64,000 nt of DNA, taken from positions 122,501 through 186,500 of the forward strand of contig CAUYUJ010003625.1 of assembly GCA_963575745.1 (NCBI GenBank). The letters run 5' to 3'. Positions 42,269 to 54,349 of the stretch are shown here, one piece after another. A model generated the notes under the pieces. That model saw only the letters and a list, made by a program, of their open reading frames with translations. It was not told where the DNA came from and made no database searches. The position numbers and the translations under genes are program-made. The number at the start of each line of letters is the position of its first letter. Position 1 is the stretch's first letter. This DNA comes from Prorocentrum cordatum (taxonomy: Eukaryota; Sar; Dinophyceae; Prorocentrales; Prorocentraceae).

Positions 42269-43579
42269 TTAATCTCCTTTCTAAAAAGAGAATAGACTCT
42301 ACCCCCCCCCCCCCGGACTTAAAGATTCCCCCTTGGATACCATGATTTCGTACATATTCTGCACAATTGTCCATCCTAAATATGAAACCACACCATCCCA
42401 GGCACGCCAGTTTCCCCCCCTGAGGCCCTCCAGCAAAAAACACTATGCGGTGACATTGTTTGCTCTAACAAAACACTTTTTCACGAATCCTTTGCAACAG
42501 ATGAGACGAAGTGCACACGCGCGCGTCGTCGTGCGCGCATGCCGAAATCCTTCAAAAACCTTCGGTGCCGGAGAGATTTCGCAATCGAGTTTCCAAAAAA
42601 CATACAAAAACACATGGCTTCGCAACACTGATTTGCTAAAAAAGCTTCCGCGCGAGCTCTTGCGAAATCTTCAGAAAACCATCAGTTTTTCAAGATTTTC
42701 ACAACATGCTACCAACCGGGCTTCGCGCGCGCGCATGTCGAAATCTGTCGAACGCCCTTGCGCGTGTGCCGTCGCGAGAATCCTCTGCAAAAAATGAGAC
42801 GAAGTGCAGACGCGCGCGTGGTCGCGCGCGTACGCCGAAATCCTTCAAAACTTATCGGTTTCGGAAGGATTTCGAGATCGCGCGTCCAAAAAACCTACAA
42901 AAACCCAAGGTTTCGCAACACGGATTTTCAACACAAGCGTGCGCGCGCGCTCTTGCGTCGTCGTCGTCGTCGTCGTCGCCGTCCTCCCTCCTCCCGCGTC
43001 GTTGTCGTCGTCGTCGTCGCCTACGTCGTCCTCTGTCTTTCCTCGTGTTCGTCGTCGTCGTCCTCTTTGGCGTCGTGGTCGTTTCCGTCGTCGTTGTCGC
43101 CGTGGTTTTCCTTCCTCCTCCTCCCTCGTCGTCGTCGTCGTCCGTCGTCGGAGTCTCGTCGTCGTCCCTCCTATTTCGTCGCCGTCGTCGTCGTCGTCGT
43201 CACTGTCGTCGTCGTCGTCTTCCCTCCTCCCTCGTCGTTGCCGTCGTCGGCGTCGCCGTCCTTCCTCCGTCTTCGTCGTTCGTGTCGTCGCCGTCCTCCC
43301 TCCTCCCTCGCCGTTGTCGCCGTCGTCGTCCTCCCTCGTATAGGTCTTCGTTGGCGACGTCGTCGTCGTCTTCGTCGTCGTCGTCGGCGTCGGCGTCGTC
43401 GTCGTCTTCGTCGTCGTTGTCGGCGTCGTCGTCGTCGCCGTCGTCGTCGCCGTCGTCGTCGTCGTCGGCGTCGTTGACGTCGTCGTCGTCGTCGGCGTCG
43501 TCGTTGTCGTCGTCGTCGTCGGCGTCGTCATCGTCGTCGTCGTTGTCATCGTCGTCGTTGTCATCGTCGTCGTCGTCGT

Positions 43580-43620
<41 letters not shown>

Positions 43621-43849
43621 TGTCGGCGTCGTCGAAGTCGTTGGAGACGTCGTCGGTGTCGTCGTAGTCGTTGTCGGCGGCGTCGTCGTCGTCGTTGTCG
43701 CTGTCGTCGTCGGCGTCGCTGTCGTCGGCAAGTGCAATTTGGTACCCACCGTCACGGTCTTCAGAGATTTTGCGAACCAAGTTGCGGGTGGGTGGATGGG
43801 ATGTTTGCGCGAGCAGTGGGGTGGTCAAGCGCGGTGCAGGGTAGCCAAT
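42269..43849 (+). repeat. Composite tandem unit 1 of 3
   Basis: Order of parts: TCTAAAAAGAGAATA with a C-run and CCCGGACTTA, a CCTAAATATGAAA segment, CACTATGCGGTGAC, two related sub-repeats beginning GACGAAGTGCACACGCGCGCG and each carrying CCGAAATCCTTCAAAA, then a long TCG/GTC triplet tract (42958-43730), and a tail with ACCAAGTTGCGGGTGG. Units 2 and 3 repeat this order. Confidence 0.85.
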
Positions 43850-43911
43850 TCTCCTTTCTAAAAACAGAATACCCCCCACCCGGACTTATCAGCTCCCCCT
43901 GGGATAGTATA

Positions 43912-43979
<68 letters not shown>

Positions 43980-44807
43980 TCTGCAAAACCGTCCATCCTA
44001 AATATGGAATCGTATATACCATCCCAGGCAGGCCGGTTTCCCCCCCCTGAGGGTCCCTTGTAAACAAAAACACTATGCGGTGACCTTCTTTGTTCTAACA
44101 TAGCACTTTTTTCACGAATCCCTTGCAACAAATGAGACGAAGTGCGCACGCGCGCGTCGTCGCGCGCGCATGCCGAAATCCTTCAAAAACCTTCGGCGCC
44201 GGAGAGATTTCGCAATCGAGCTTCCAAAAAACATACAAAAACACATGGCTTCGCAACACTGATTTGCTAAAAAAGCTTCCGCGCGAGCTCTTGCGAAATC
44301 TTCAGAAAACCATCAGTTTTTCAAGATTTTCACAACATGCTACCAAACGGGCTTCGCGCGCGCGCGTGTCGAAATCTGTCGAACGCCCTTGCGCGTGTGC
44401 CGTCGCGAAAATCCTCTGCAAAAAAAAGGGACGAAGTACAGACGCGCGCGTCGTCGCGGGCGTACGCCGAAATCCTTCAAAATCCATAAGCTTCGGAAGG
44501 ATTTCGAAATCACGCGTCCAAAGAACCTGCAAAAACCCAAGGTTTCGCAACACGGATTTTCAACAAAAGCGTGCGCGCGCGCTCTTGCGTCGTCGTCGTC
44601 GCCGTCCTCCCTCCTCCCGCGTCGTTGTCGTCGTCGTCGTCGTCGCCTACGTCGTCCTCTGTCCTTCCTCGTGTTCGTCGTCGTCGTCCTCTTTGGCGTC
44701 GTGGTCGTTTCCGTCGTCGTTGTCGCCGTGGTTTTCCTTCCTCCTCCTCCCACGTCGTCGTCGTCGTCCGTCGTCGGCGTCTCGTCGTCGTCCCTCCTAT
44801 TTCGTCG

Positions 44808-44838
<31 letters not shown>

Positions 44839-45395
44839 TTCCCTCCTCCCTCGTCGTTGCCGTCGTCGGCGTCGCCGTCCTTCCTCCTTCTTCGTCGTTC
44901 GCGTCGTCGCCGTCCTCCCTCCTCCCTCGTCGTTGTCGTCGTTGTCGCCGCTGTCGCCGTCGTCGTCCTCCCTCCTCCCTCGTCGTCGTCTTCGTTTGCG
45001 ACGTCGTCGTCGTTGGCGTCGTCGCCGTCTTCCCTCCTCCATCGTCGTTGTCGTCGTTGTCGCCGTCGTCGTTTTTTCTCCTCCCTCGTCGTCGTCTCCG
45101 TTGGCGACGTCGTCGTCGTCTTCGTCGTCGTCGTCGGCGTCGTTGTCGTCGTCGTCGGTGTCGTCGTCGTCGTTGTCGCCGTCGAAAACATTGGAGACGT
45201 CGTCGGTGTCGTCGCAGTCGCTGTCGGCGGCGCCGTCGTCGTCGATGTCGCTGTCGTCGTCGGCATCGGTGTCGTGGCCAAGTGCCATGTGGTACCTACC
45301 GTCACGGTCTTGTCTGAAGAGGTCTTGCGACCAAGTTGCGGGTGGAAGGGTGGGATGTTTGCACGAGCATGGGAGAGGACAGCTTCAAGACGGTC
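43850..45395 (+). repeat. Composite tandem unit 2 of 3
   Basis: Same modules as unit 1 with high similarity in the non-triplet part. It contains an extra TA microsatellite (43917-43974). The TCG tract runs from about 44590 to 45270. Confidence 0.85.
43917..43974 (+). repeat. TA microsatellite
   Basis: About 28 TA repeats inserted after ATAATTTCAT in unit 2. A shorter one is at 45606-45641 in a different position of unit 3. Confidence 0.95.
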
Positions 45396-45444
45396 AATAT
45401 TAGTTTCGCCACATAGACTGCACCACATATCTTGACCCACGTAG

Positions 45445-45601
45445 ATGTTCGTTTTTTTACCAACAAAAAAAAACTCTACCCCCCCCCCGGACTTATCGCT
45501 TCCCCCTGGGATAATGCGATTTCATACGTTTTCTGCACACTCGTCCATCCTAAATATGAAATCGTACCATCCCGGCCAGGCCGGGTTCCTCCCCCTGAGG
45601 T

Positions 45602-45646
<45 letters not shown>

Positions 45647-46127
45647 GCGGTGACCTTCTTTTTGTTCTAACATCGCATTTTTTCGCTAATCCCCTGCAAC
45701 AAATGAGACGAAGTGCACACGCGCGCGTCGTCGCGCGCGCATGCCGAAATCCTTCAAAAACCATCGGTGCCGGAGGGATGTCGCAGTCGAGTTCCCCCAA
45801 AAAATACAAAACACATGGTTTCGCAACACAGAATTGTTAAAAAACTTCCGCGCGAGCTCTGGCGAAATCTTCAGAAAACCATAGGGATTTCAAGCTTTTC
45901 ACAAAATGCTACCAAACGGGCTTCGCGCGCGCGCATGTCGAAATCTGTCGAACGCCCTTGCGCGTGCGCCGTCGCGCGAATGCTCTGCAAAAAATGGGAC
46001 GAAGTACAAACGCGCGCGTCGTCGCGGGCGCACGCCGAAAACCTTCAAAACCCATCGGTTTCGTAAGGATTTCAAAATCGCGCGCCCAAGCACGGATTTT
46101 GAGCAAAAGCGTGCGCGCGCGCTTTTG

Positions 46128-46161
<34 letters not shown>

Positions 46162-46720
46162 CTCCGTCCTCCCGCGTCGTCGTCGTCGTCGCCTACGTCG
46201 TCCTCTGTCTTTTCTCGTGTTCGTCGTCGTCGTCCTCTGCGGCGTCGTGGTCGTTTCCGTCGTCGTTGTCGCCGTGGTCTTCCTTCCTCCTCCTCCCACG
46301 TCGTCGTCGTCGTCCGTCGTCGGCGTCTCGTCGTCGTCCCTCCTGTTTCGTCGCCGTCGTCGTCGTCGTTGTCGTCGTCGTCTTCCCTCCTCCCTCGTCG
46401 TTGTCGTCGTCGGCGTCGCCGTCCTTCCTCCTTCGTCGTCGTTCGCGTCGTCGCCGTCCTCCTTCTTCCCTCGTCGTTGTCGTCGTTGTCGTCGTTGTCG
46501 CCGTCGTCGTCCTTCCTCCTCCCTCGTCGTCGCCGCCTCCGTTGGCGTCGTCGTCGTCGTCTTCGTCGTCGTCGGCGTCGTTGTCGTCGTCGACGTCGCC
46601 GGTGTCGCCCTAGTCGTTGTCGTCGGTGTCGCCGTAGTCGGTACTAAGAGATTTTGCAAACCAAGTTGCGGGTGGGTGGGCGGGAGTTTTGCGCGAGCAG
46701 TGGAGATGACGACTTCAAGT
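45445..46720 (+). repeat. Composite tandem unit 3 of 3
   Basis: Same module order. A TA microsatellite at 45606-45641 lies before CTATGCGGTGAC. A deletion near 46085-46095 removes part of the second sub-repeat. The TCG tract (46125-46625) is shorter than in the other units. Confidence 0.85.
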
Positions 46721-46739
46721 TCAGCAGAGTGGATTGCAG

Positions 46740-46978
46740 CACACAGCTTCCGCCATATTGGCATCGCCACGTAGACTGCACTGGCATAGCTTACGCGGCC
46801 AAAATTGCACCACGCAGGTTGCGCCACATAGATTGCATCAAGATTGCACCGCATAGATTGCACTGGCAGGGCTTACACCACCAAGATTGCACCACATAGG
46901 TTGCACCACATAAGTTGCACCACCTAGACTGCACCACATAGGTTGCGCCACATAGGTTGCGCCACATCCTACTCCGCC
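46740..46978 (+). repeat. TTGCACCACATAGG minisatellite, right flank
   Basis: About fifteen degenerate copies of a 15-bp unit: ATTGCACCACATAGG, TTGCGCCACATAGG and similar. Confidence 0.85.
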
Positions 46979-46979
46979 T

Positions 46980-47232
46980 TCGAACTCACTTCGGGAAGAG
47001 GATAAGGATAGATGGGGGGGGGGGGCGAACCAGCCAGGGCTGGATTTTCCACCAACAGTGAAGGAAATGCCCCCAGTCGGGGGAGTGTAGATCCCTCGCA
47101 GGCCGCTCCCCCGTCCCATGGCCCATGGCATGGGTAGCTCCCTCGCCTCAAGCTGCGTATACGCAGCTCTGGCTCTGCACTCGCGCGTAGTGTCTTATAC
47201 TGGCTGCAAAGAATCTGCGCTGGCCCATCGTC
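46980..47232. other. No gene recognised
   Basis: Intergenic sequence between the minisatellite and the 3' end of the minus-strand gene. CCCATGGCCCATGGCATGGG near 47113 is a small palindromic repeat. Confidence 0.5.
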
Positions 47233-50200
47233 TCACGAGATCCTTATCATCGCCATGGCCTTTTTCTCTATCTCCAAAACCGCTGGAACCGCCTCCGCCC
47301 ATATCTGGAACGGCTTGTCATCCCGCAGATCGTAAGTCGAAGCCTTCTTCTTGTAGCCGCCGATCGCTGTTTTCATCTGCACCAGGTTGCCTTTCAACGC
47401 ATCGACGGAACCGATGACCTTACCCTCAAAGATCGTCGTAAGCGCCCCCTGCACAACGTTGAACGCATCGACCACGAACTGATCTGGTGGGAACACGGTC
47501 TGCGAACGGCCCACCTCGAGGATCGTCTTCCTCTCCCTCAACTGACGCCACGTCTCTTCCACCTGAGCCGCGAGGTCCACCAACGTCTTGGATGGAATGT
47601 TCCCGAGCGTCTTGTCTTAGCACGCTTTCGTAGCAGCAAGCGCGATCTTGTCATCTGGCTTGAGCTCCTCCGACCAGATCTTACCGTTGCAGCCGCCTGC
47701 CCAAGTCGTCAAAACCTCAGCGTCGCCAGAGTAGTCCTCGATATTGATCTTGTTGTGGTTCAGCTTCTGGTCGACGATGCCACTGGTGAACGTATGCGTG
47801 CTCTTCAAACACACGTGGATGCCAGCAGCGTTGATGGCGGCGCCTTTCTGTGTCAATTGCATGTCCAATGCGTCGAGCTTCGTGTTGAAGGGGCCGACGA
47901 GCGCGAGCATCTCCTTCGCATCCTCCAGCGGGATCTTATTCACGAGGTCCTCGACCGAGCTCCCGTGCTTCATGTCGGTCGCACGGCGACGCTCGGCCAG
48001 GCCGAGCGCCTCGCCGAACACCTCGAGGAACGAGCTGACGGAGACGCCCTTCATGGAATGGGTGCTCGCTGGAGCCCACGGCTTCAGCATGCGCAGGTCG
48101 GTGACCATCAACTTGCTGCAAGCGGCATCCGCGAAGCCGTCAGGGCCCCAGAGAGACGCGACGATGCCGACGACCATCGTGAGGGTGATTGAGTCCACGC
48201 CCAGCGCGCTGAGCTCCGGGTACTCGCGCAGCCTATTCGCGGCCGACAACGATAATCCCAACGCATCCTGTTTGGCCACGAGTGCCTCGAAGCTGGTCGC
48301 CGCCTCGGCGGCTTCGCACGCCGCCTTCAGATCCATCAGCAACGTCTCGTTCGCAACCCCCGCTTTCCTATCCCGCACGTCCTCCATGGCATGTTTGAAT
48401 TCGGCCCCGAAGGGAAAAGATTGCACGGCGCCAAGAAGAACGTCTCATGCGCGATCAAGGCGTCCAACGGCCCATCTGCAGAGCCCAGCTTGTCGTGACT
48501 GAGTGCGAGGTTGTGCATTGCGCAGTCCTTCAGCGGACCCATGATGCCATCGAACGCGTCCTCAGGCAGCTCGCCCTTCAGCATGTAGATGCTCTCCATG
48601 TACGCCTTCAGCGTGTCCAAAGGTACGGCCGCTGCACCTGGTTCCAATGCGGTCCTGATCTCCTGGAGGCGGGGCACGGCCCTCTCGCGAGGCTTTCGGT
48701 ACTTCAGGTAGTTAGCCGTCTGAACACTCCAGTATGGATGAGCGGATGGTCGCGGCCAGCGATTGGGCTAAAGCGCACTGCTTCGGCGGCGTCGCCAGGT
48801 CCGCGAAGTCATCGCGGGGCCCGCCGCCGTCCACCGTCTGGAACATCATCACCAGGATCCCCCTGAAGCACGTGAGCAGCTCGGTGACCACGTTGGCCAA
48901 TGTCTCTTCCACGCCATCGGCTGGCATGTTCAGCAAGTCGGCCAGGAAGCCCTTGGGGAAATTGATCACCTGCTGCGCGCCTCTCTGGTCGATCTTAAGC
49001 ATCGGCGCCAACATGACCTTAACTGCGGTCCTGCGGTCTCACCGAACTTCAGAGCTCTCTCCGGGTCGGAGATGTCCAAGGCACGCACTCTGGGGTTCGT
49101 CGGGTCACACGTGCACGCGAAGGGCCCCATTTCACCTTTCTCTTTCCCCGAGGATTTGTCCTTCGCCATCGCCCTGTCCCAAGGGAACACGATGCCCATG
49201 ATCTCGTCAATCTTGTTGTAGCTATCTGGGTCCTCCTGCCAGGTCTCGACGCGCCTGTCGAGAACGCACTGCTTGGCAACCGCGGGGGCCTCTCCTCCAG
49301 AGCTGAGCAAGCCCTCGCAGATCTCGTTGTAATCCGTGAGGCTGACCTCGAAGACGCCGCCGCGATGAAACTGCGTGCACGTGGCCGCCAACTCTATCTT
49401 CTCCTGCAGCATGTCAGCGTCGGGTGCGTCAGGCTCCTTCTGCAGGAACTCCATGGCGCACCGCATCTGGGTGCCCTTCTTCTTGTGCTCCAGGATGGCC
49501 CAGACGCTCAGCTTCGCCACGGGTTCCTTGGCGTTCCTGGCGGGCGGGCCGTCGTCGAGGCCCCCGCCTGCCCCGTAGGCGCCGTAGACGGAAGAGGGGC
49601 CGCGCTGAAAGGATGCGTTGCGACCAGACAGACTGCCCCCGCCCAGCACTGATACGGCGTCGCTCCCGGCACCCTTGGCAGGGGTGGTCAGGCCCGCTGG
49701 CGGCGCCGCCGACCTGGAATCCACGGAGAGATCCGACAGGAAATGGCGCGCGCTGGAGGCCTGAGGCTCGAGGCTACCGCCCCCATCAGGCACGCCTGGC
49801 CTGTCGTTGTCGCCCGAAACGCCGCTGGCGTCGCTGTCGCCCGAGTCACTGCCACCGCCATCATCATCATCATCATCTCCACCGCCATCGGGTTGAGCTG
49901 GAGGGGCCGCGGCGCTTCTCCTCCTGATCCCCTCCTCGGTGAGCGCTTTCGCGAAGCCAAGCGCGCTCTCGTCGCGAACCCTCTCCGTCTCGTTGTCGTA
50001 GAACCTGCTGGCCTCATTATCGAACGCCGCCCTGGTCTTCCAGACGTTGCCTTTATTGGTCACCTCTTCGACCTCTCAATGTCCATCTCCACGTCTGACC
50101 TCGCTGGGTTCCTGACCAGGTAGACGCTCCGAGCCTTGCCATCGAGGTCAGTGACGCTCGCGGGTTTCACTCTGAGCGCGCGGGGGGAAGCGCCGAACTT

Positions 50201-51438
50201 GCCATTGCACTCGCCAAGCTTGAGTGGGGAGGAAGGGCACGCGGTGCACGACGCGGGACCTCTTGTTGGATGTCACCTCCCCCTCGCCGAACGCGGGCGA
50301 GATGGGCCCGTCTGCCTCGGCCTTCATGCCGATGTTTCAGCACTCCTTGAAGCTGTCGTCCCCACGGTACACCTTCACGGCATCTACCCTCGGGATGTAG
50401 CCGCGGCGGCGCCTCCAGTAGGAGGTAGCACTTTATGCAGGCGTCCTTGCCGAAGCACTGCGGGCAGGGCGCAATTCAAACATGACATGAAAGCGGACTG
50501 AGGGGAGGTAGGGAGTTGAATAGGCAAGTCTTCTGGCCACGAAGCCTTCAGAACGCGGCCCCTGGAGGCCTCGAAACAACGCTCCGAGAGAGCGCCCATT
50601 GTGCCACAATGATGGCAGCGAAGACCCTGCCAACCCCAAACGGTCCAAGAAGCTTCGAGAGGGTCCACACGCGCTCCAAGACGGGCCACCATGGCCTCAA
50701 GACGGCCTAAGCTGCTTCAAGACGGCATCCGACGATGATTCTAAGGCGGCCGGAGGGGCCCAAGAGGCCCCAGGAGGGCCCCAGCACGGCGCATGAGCCC
50801 CCCGAGAGAATTCCGATACTGCCCAGGACGGACTAGGAAGCTCCAGGACTGCCCCAGAGCGTTCCACAAGCTAAAGAAGTGGCCTCCAGAACGCTTCAAC
50901 ACAGACCAGGAGACATCCAGGACGACCCAGGAGAGCGGCCCAAGACGGCCCAAGATGCCCCCAATACGTCCCGAGGGAGGCCCGAGAATCCGGCCCAAAA
51001 CCAATCGAGGTACCTGCTTGAGGCCCGCGACTGCCGCAAACAACTTGACAACCTAAGACCCTTCCATGGCGGCCCAGGGGAAGCCAGAGAAGGGCTTCCA
51101 TACGGCTCAAGAGGGTGCCCCGCGCCCGTTGTTTGGACCCTTTTTCCCCTGGTCTCCTGGGCGCCGTCATGGCACTCGCCGCAGAAGTCGCACTTCGGCT
51201 TCCTCTTGCCGCGGGAACCCTTCGTCGCGCCCGCGCCGCAGGACGGGGGTGGCGCCGTGGACGCGCCCGCCGAGGTGTGCGGTTTAGATTTCGCGGGCAG
51301 AGCCTTGGGAACAAGGGCCTCGTTATCTGACGCTGATGGATCAGGTCGTGTCTGGCCCCTGCCGCGGCCGCGACCGACCCCCATCGCCCCGTTCAGACCC
51401 TGGCTCCCGCCACGCGGAGGGTCGGCCCCGAGCGACAC
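47233..51438 (-). pseudogene. Broken zinc-binding hypothetical gene with intron
   Basis: A first exon-like block (51438-51157) is Gly/Arg/Pro-rich and ends KRKPKCDFCGECHDGAQ. After a putative 699-bp intron the sequence resumes CFGKDACIKCYL, so Cys pairs from both sides could form one zinc-binding module. Downstream blocks follow in changing frames: RGYIPRVDAVKVYRGDD, a TGA at about 50341, RSVYLVRNPARSDVEMD, then 50063-49045 with an Asp/Gly/Ser-rich linker and KLSVWAILEHKKKGTQMRCA, 49014-48712 (LKIDQRGAQQVINFPKGFLA), 48677-48440 (LDTLKAYMESIYMLKGELPE), 48426-47620 (FGAEFKHAMEDVRDRKAG) and, after an in-frame TAA at 47617-47619, ROF-free helical sequence to a stop at 47233. The continuity over 3 kb indicates one former gene with at least five breaks. 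Family not recognised. Confidence 0.55.
50458..51156 (-). other. Putative GA-AG intron
   Basis: On the minus strand the coding block ends GCCCAG and is followed by GAGACC; the next block is preceded by CCCGCAG and begins TGCTTCGG. Removing 699 bp joins the two Cys-rich blocks in frame. The GA donor is non-canonical but has been reported in dinoflagellate introns. The interval is filled with CCAAGACGGCC-type minisatellite, as expected for intron and not exon. Confidence 0.4.
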
Positions 51439-51552
51439 GATGGCGCCGCGGGAACTCCAAGGCCAAAACGGCTATGAGCAGTCGCCACTGCGGCGTCGCA
51501 TGCGCAACCAGACTCGTTTGGGGTCGGTCTACAGGAATGGCGCCTTAGCTTA

Positions 51553-51905
51553 GCCATGGACCCCAAACAGCAGAGACCGCAGACAGCGTGGGCCCCAAAC
51601 AGCGTGGACCCCAATCAGCAGAGACCCACCACAGGATTGATGGACTCCGAACAGCTTGGGCCCCAGACAGCAAGGACCCCAAACAGTATGTACCCCAACC
51701 AGCGTAGACCCCAAACAGCAGAGACCACAGACAGCGTGGACCCCACACAGCGTGGACCCCAAACAACAAATACCCCAAACCTAACTGATGGACCCCCAAA
51801 CAACGTGGACACCAGACAGCAGTGACCCCAAACAGCATGGACCCCAAACAGCGCGGACCCCAGGCATCATGGACCCAAACAGCGTGGACCCCAGACAGCG
51901 GGATG
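51553..51905 (+). repeat. GACCCCAAACAGCGTG minisatellite
   Basis: About twenty degenerate 15-16 bp units (GACCCCAAACAGCGTG, GACCCCAGACAGC). Two related units reappear at about 54550-54595. Confidence 0.9.
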
Positions 51906-51949
51906 AATATGGCAGTGATGGGGGTAGTCGCAATGGCATTGGTAGCTGC

Positions 51950-52335
51950 GAGGAGCATGATGCTGATTATGGTGCTGGTGATGATATTGGTCTGATGATA
52001 ATGGTATAGGTAATGACAACCATAGTAACGAGAACGGTGGTAGTGGTGATGGTAATTATAATTGTGATTGTGATGTTGGTGGTAATGGTGATGAGAATTG
52101 TGCTAGTAGTGGTGGTTGCGATGGCAGTGTTGACGGTAAGTCGAGTGGTGGTGATAATGTGTATGATGGTAGTGTTGTTAGTGGTGATGGTGATGATATT
52201 GCTGTTGAGGATGGCAGTGGTACGGTGGTGATGGAGGCGATGATGACGGTCGTGGTGAGGATGCTGGTGGTGGTTATGATATTTGTGATGCCGGAGATGG
52301 TGGTGGTGGTGGTATGGAGGGCCGATGGCAGTGGC
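51950..52335 (+). repeat. GATGGT/GTGGTGAT triplet-like tract
   Basis: Irregular run of GTG, GAT and GGT triplets on the plus strand. Not a gene. Confidence 0.8.
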
Positions 52336-52666
52336 GATGGTGACGGCAGCGGCGGTTGCGTCGCCTCTGCACCTCCTATCCAGGAGGCGACGGTGATGAA
52401 GACGACGACTGCGTCGCTGGCCATCTGTTCTTCTTGGCCCCCAACAGAAGGGGCGTGCAATGTGCGGCAAGTGCTGGCTCAGCACGCGAATGCCGTACTC
52501 GAGTCAGGCTCCTCGGCGATCTCTCATGCACGAACGCTTGCACACGGACGCTGCTGGAGATGCCCCTATACACGAACGCTTGCACACGATGGCCCTACAC
52601 TGAACGCAGCCCGTCCACGGCATCAGCGGCAGAAGGGAAGCGTCTCTTGAGGACCGCCGCAGACTT

Positions 52667-52900
52667 CGATCAGTCAAGTGGGATGCCCCTGATTGTGTTT
52701 AGGTGCTCCATGTCTTGCTGGGCCTGCACGTCGTCTGCTGCCAGGGCTACTTGCGACAAGTTAGAGATCGCGTTCAACCTGGTGCGCATCACGCGGTCCT
52801 GACTGAGAGACGCCAAGTCTTGACCTTTTTGAACTTGAACTTCTTGAGCAGCGCGAGACAGCGTTTCTTGAGCACGCGATCTTGGATCCGATTAACCCAA
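52667..52900 (-). CDS. 3' exon of minus-strand hypothetical gene
   Basis: The minus-strand frame reads AQETLSRAAQEVQVQKGQDL, then MRTRLNAISNLSQVALAAD and ends HLNTIRGIPLD with a stop at about 52667. The composition is that of a soluble helical, Gln-rich segment. An in-frame TAA lies just upstream near 52896, so the exon start must be after it; CCAAG at about 52885 could be the acceptor. It probably belongs with the blocks at 53560-54347. A competing frame over 52789-53049 is also open but looks less protein-like at its end. Confidence 0.4.
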
Positions 52901-53044
52901 TGTGGGCGCCCGGTCGGCTGGAGCTTCGGTGTCATCACAGAAAAACGAACTGCAAATATGGTCGGGACGTTCCGCGCGCAATCGGCCCTGAGCCAACTCA
53001 AATCTTGAAACAGACTGGGTTGCGACCGACTCTTCAGAGGCAAT

Positions 53045-53350
53045 GGCAATGGCGATGCTTGTGGCGAGTGCCCAGTGATCCAGTAGCGATGGTAATGGCG
53101 GTGCTGGCAGTAATGATGATGATGGTAGTGGTCATTCGTAGTGGTGATGGTCGTAATGGTGGTGATGGTGACGGCGGCGTGCTTGTGACCAAGATGGTAG
53201 TGTCGGTGGTTGTGATGATGGTGATGGCGATAGTATTGACAATGGTGATGATGATGGTAGTTGTGATGGTAGTGCTGATGGTGATGGTACTGATGGTGGT
53301 AGTGACGACGATGATGATGATGATACTGCTGATGATGATGATGACGGTAG
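53045..53350 (+). repeat. GATGGT triplet tract (intronic)
   Basis: GATGGTGATGGT-type repeat between the two exon groups of the minus-strand gene. Confidence 0.85.
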
Positions 53351-53559
53351 TGCCCGAATGCGACAACAGTTTGAACATGATGTTCTCTCAGAGGCCTCCG
53401 ACGAGAGGGGAGCCAATGGCTATTGGCAACCGTCGGCTCTCACGGCCGATACTGAAGTCGGCTCTAGGCAAGCAATATACAAGGACCCTAACAACGAGTT
53501 GGGCACAACAAGCCCCGACCCTCGAAAACGGCATCGGCCAGAGCTTGGAAGATCAGTAC

Positions 53560-54347
53560 CCCTGCGTATCCTGGCTGACATCCACCACGTGGTTGCTAAT
53601 GTCCTCGGGGTTTATGCCCATGCCACGGAGAACATCATTGGGCGACTTCCTGGCGGCCTGATCCTCGAAAAGGCCGTCGTTCTTATCTGCAACCGTCGAG
53701 TTCCTTGGGGGGGCGAAGCAGCAGCGGGCGGGGCCTCCTCTGCGATCTGCGACGCCGCGAGGGGCGAGACTGAACGCTCTCGAAGGGCTTGCTGGTACGA
53801 TTCACCACCGTGGCCGAGAAGGGCCTCGTGGACGATGAACGATGCGCCCGCGTCCGTGATCTCACCAGCGCCTTCCACCACCGTGGGCGTCGCACCCTGC
53901 TCTGGCCACGCGGTAGCTCGCAGCGGGGCCGCCAGCGCCACGTTCTTCTCCTTGGTAACGTCCGTCTTCTCCTTGGTAACCTCCTCCTCGTGCGACGAGA
54001 CTATCCCCTCGCCTTCCTCTGCCTTGGTCATCGGGGGGCACCTCCGCACTTTGATAGACCCATTCTCCTGATGCGGCTTCGGGCTGTCATCCGTCAGGCG
54101 CTTGAACAGATGGCGCTGCCCCTGCGATGCGCCAGCGGGCGGCGGAGCTGCGGGCCGAAGCTTGATCACGAGCCCCTGCTTCTGTGCCACCTCGTGCTCC
54201 ACAATGATCTTTTGCGTGCCCGAACGGCAAACCATCGCAATTGTAAGTGGCCGCTGGTATCATCTCCCGAATATGGAACTCGTATTTTGCCCCCCCCCCC
54301 CCATCCGCTGGTGGCCCCTGCGCCGCTGAAGACGCTGTCTCAGCCAT
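53560..54347 (-). CDS. Central exon(s) of hypothetical gene
   Basis: Starts near 54347 with MAETASSAAQGPPADGGGGA, KYEFHIREMIPAATYNC. A one-base shift at about 54235 leads into the frame with QKIIVEHEVAQKQGLVIKLR, an acidic/basic stretch (EEEVTKEKTDVTKEKNVALA) and GASFIVHEALLGHGGESYQQ. Across a 7-G run on the plus strand (53707-53713) the likely frame changes again and continues KNDGLFEDQAARKSPND, GINPEDISNHVVDVSQDTQ, followed by a GGGTAC that could be a donor. No known domain. The homopolymer position of the second break suggests a sequencing or assembly indel as much as a mutation. Confidence 0.45.
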
Positions 54348-54349
54348 GG

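Noticed and set aside
42706-45440. Ser/Val/Arg and Thr/Asp-rich frames across the TCG tracts
   Set aside because: Triplet-repeat translations repeated in each tandem unit; no independent coding signal.
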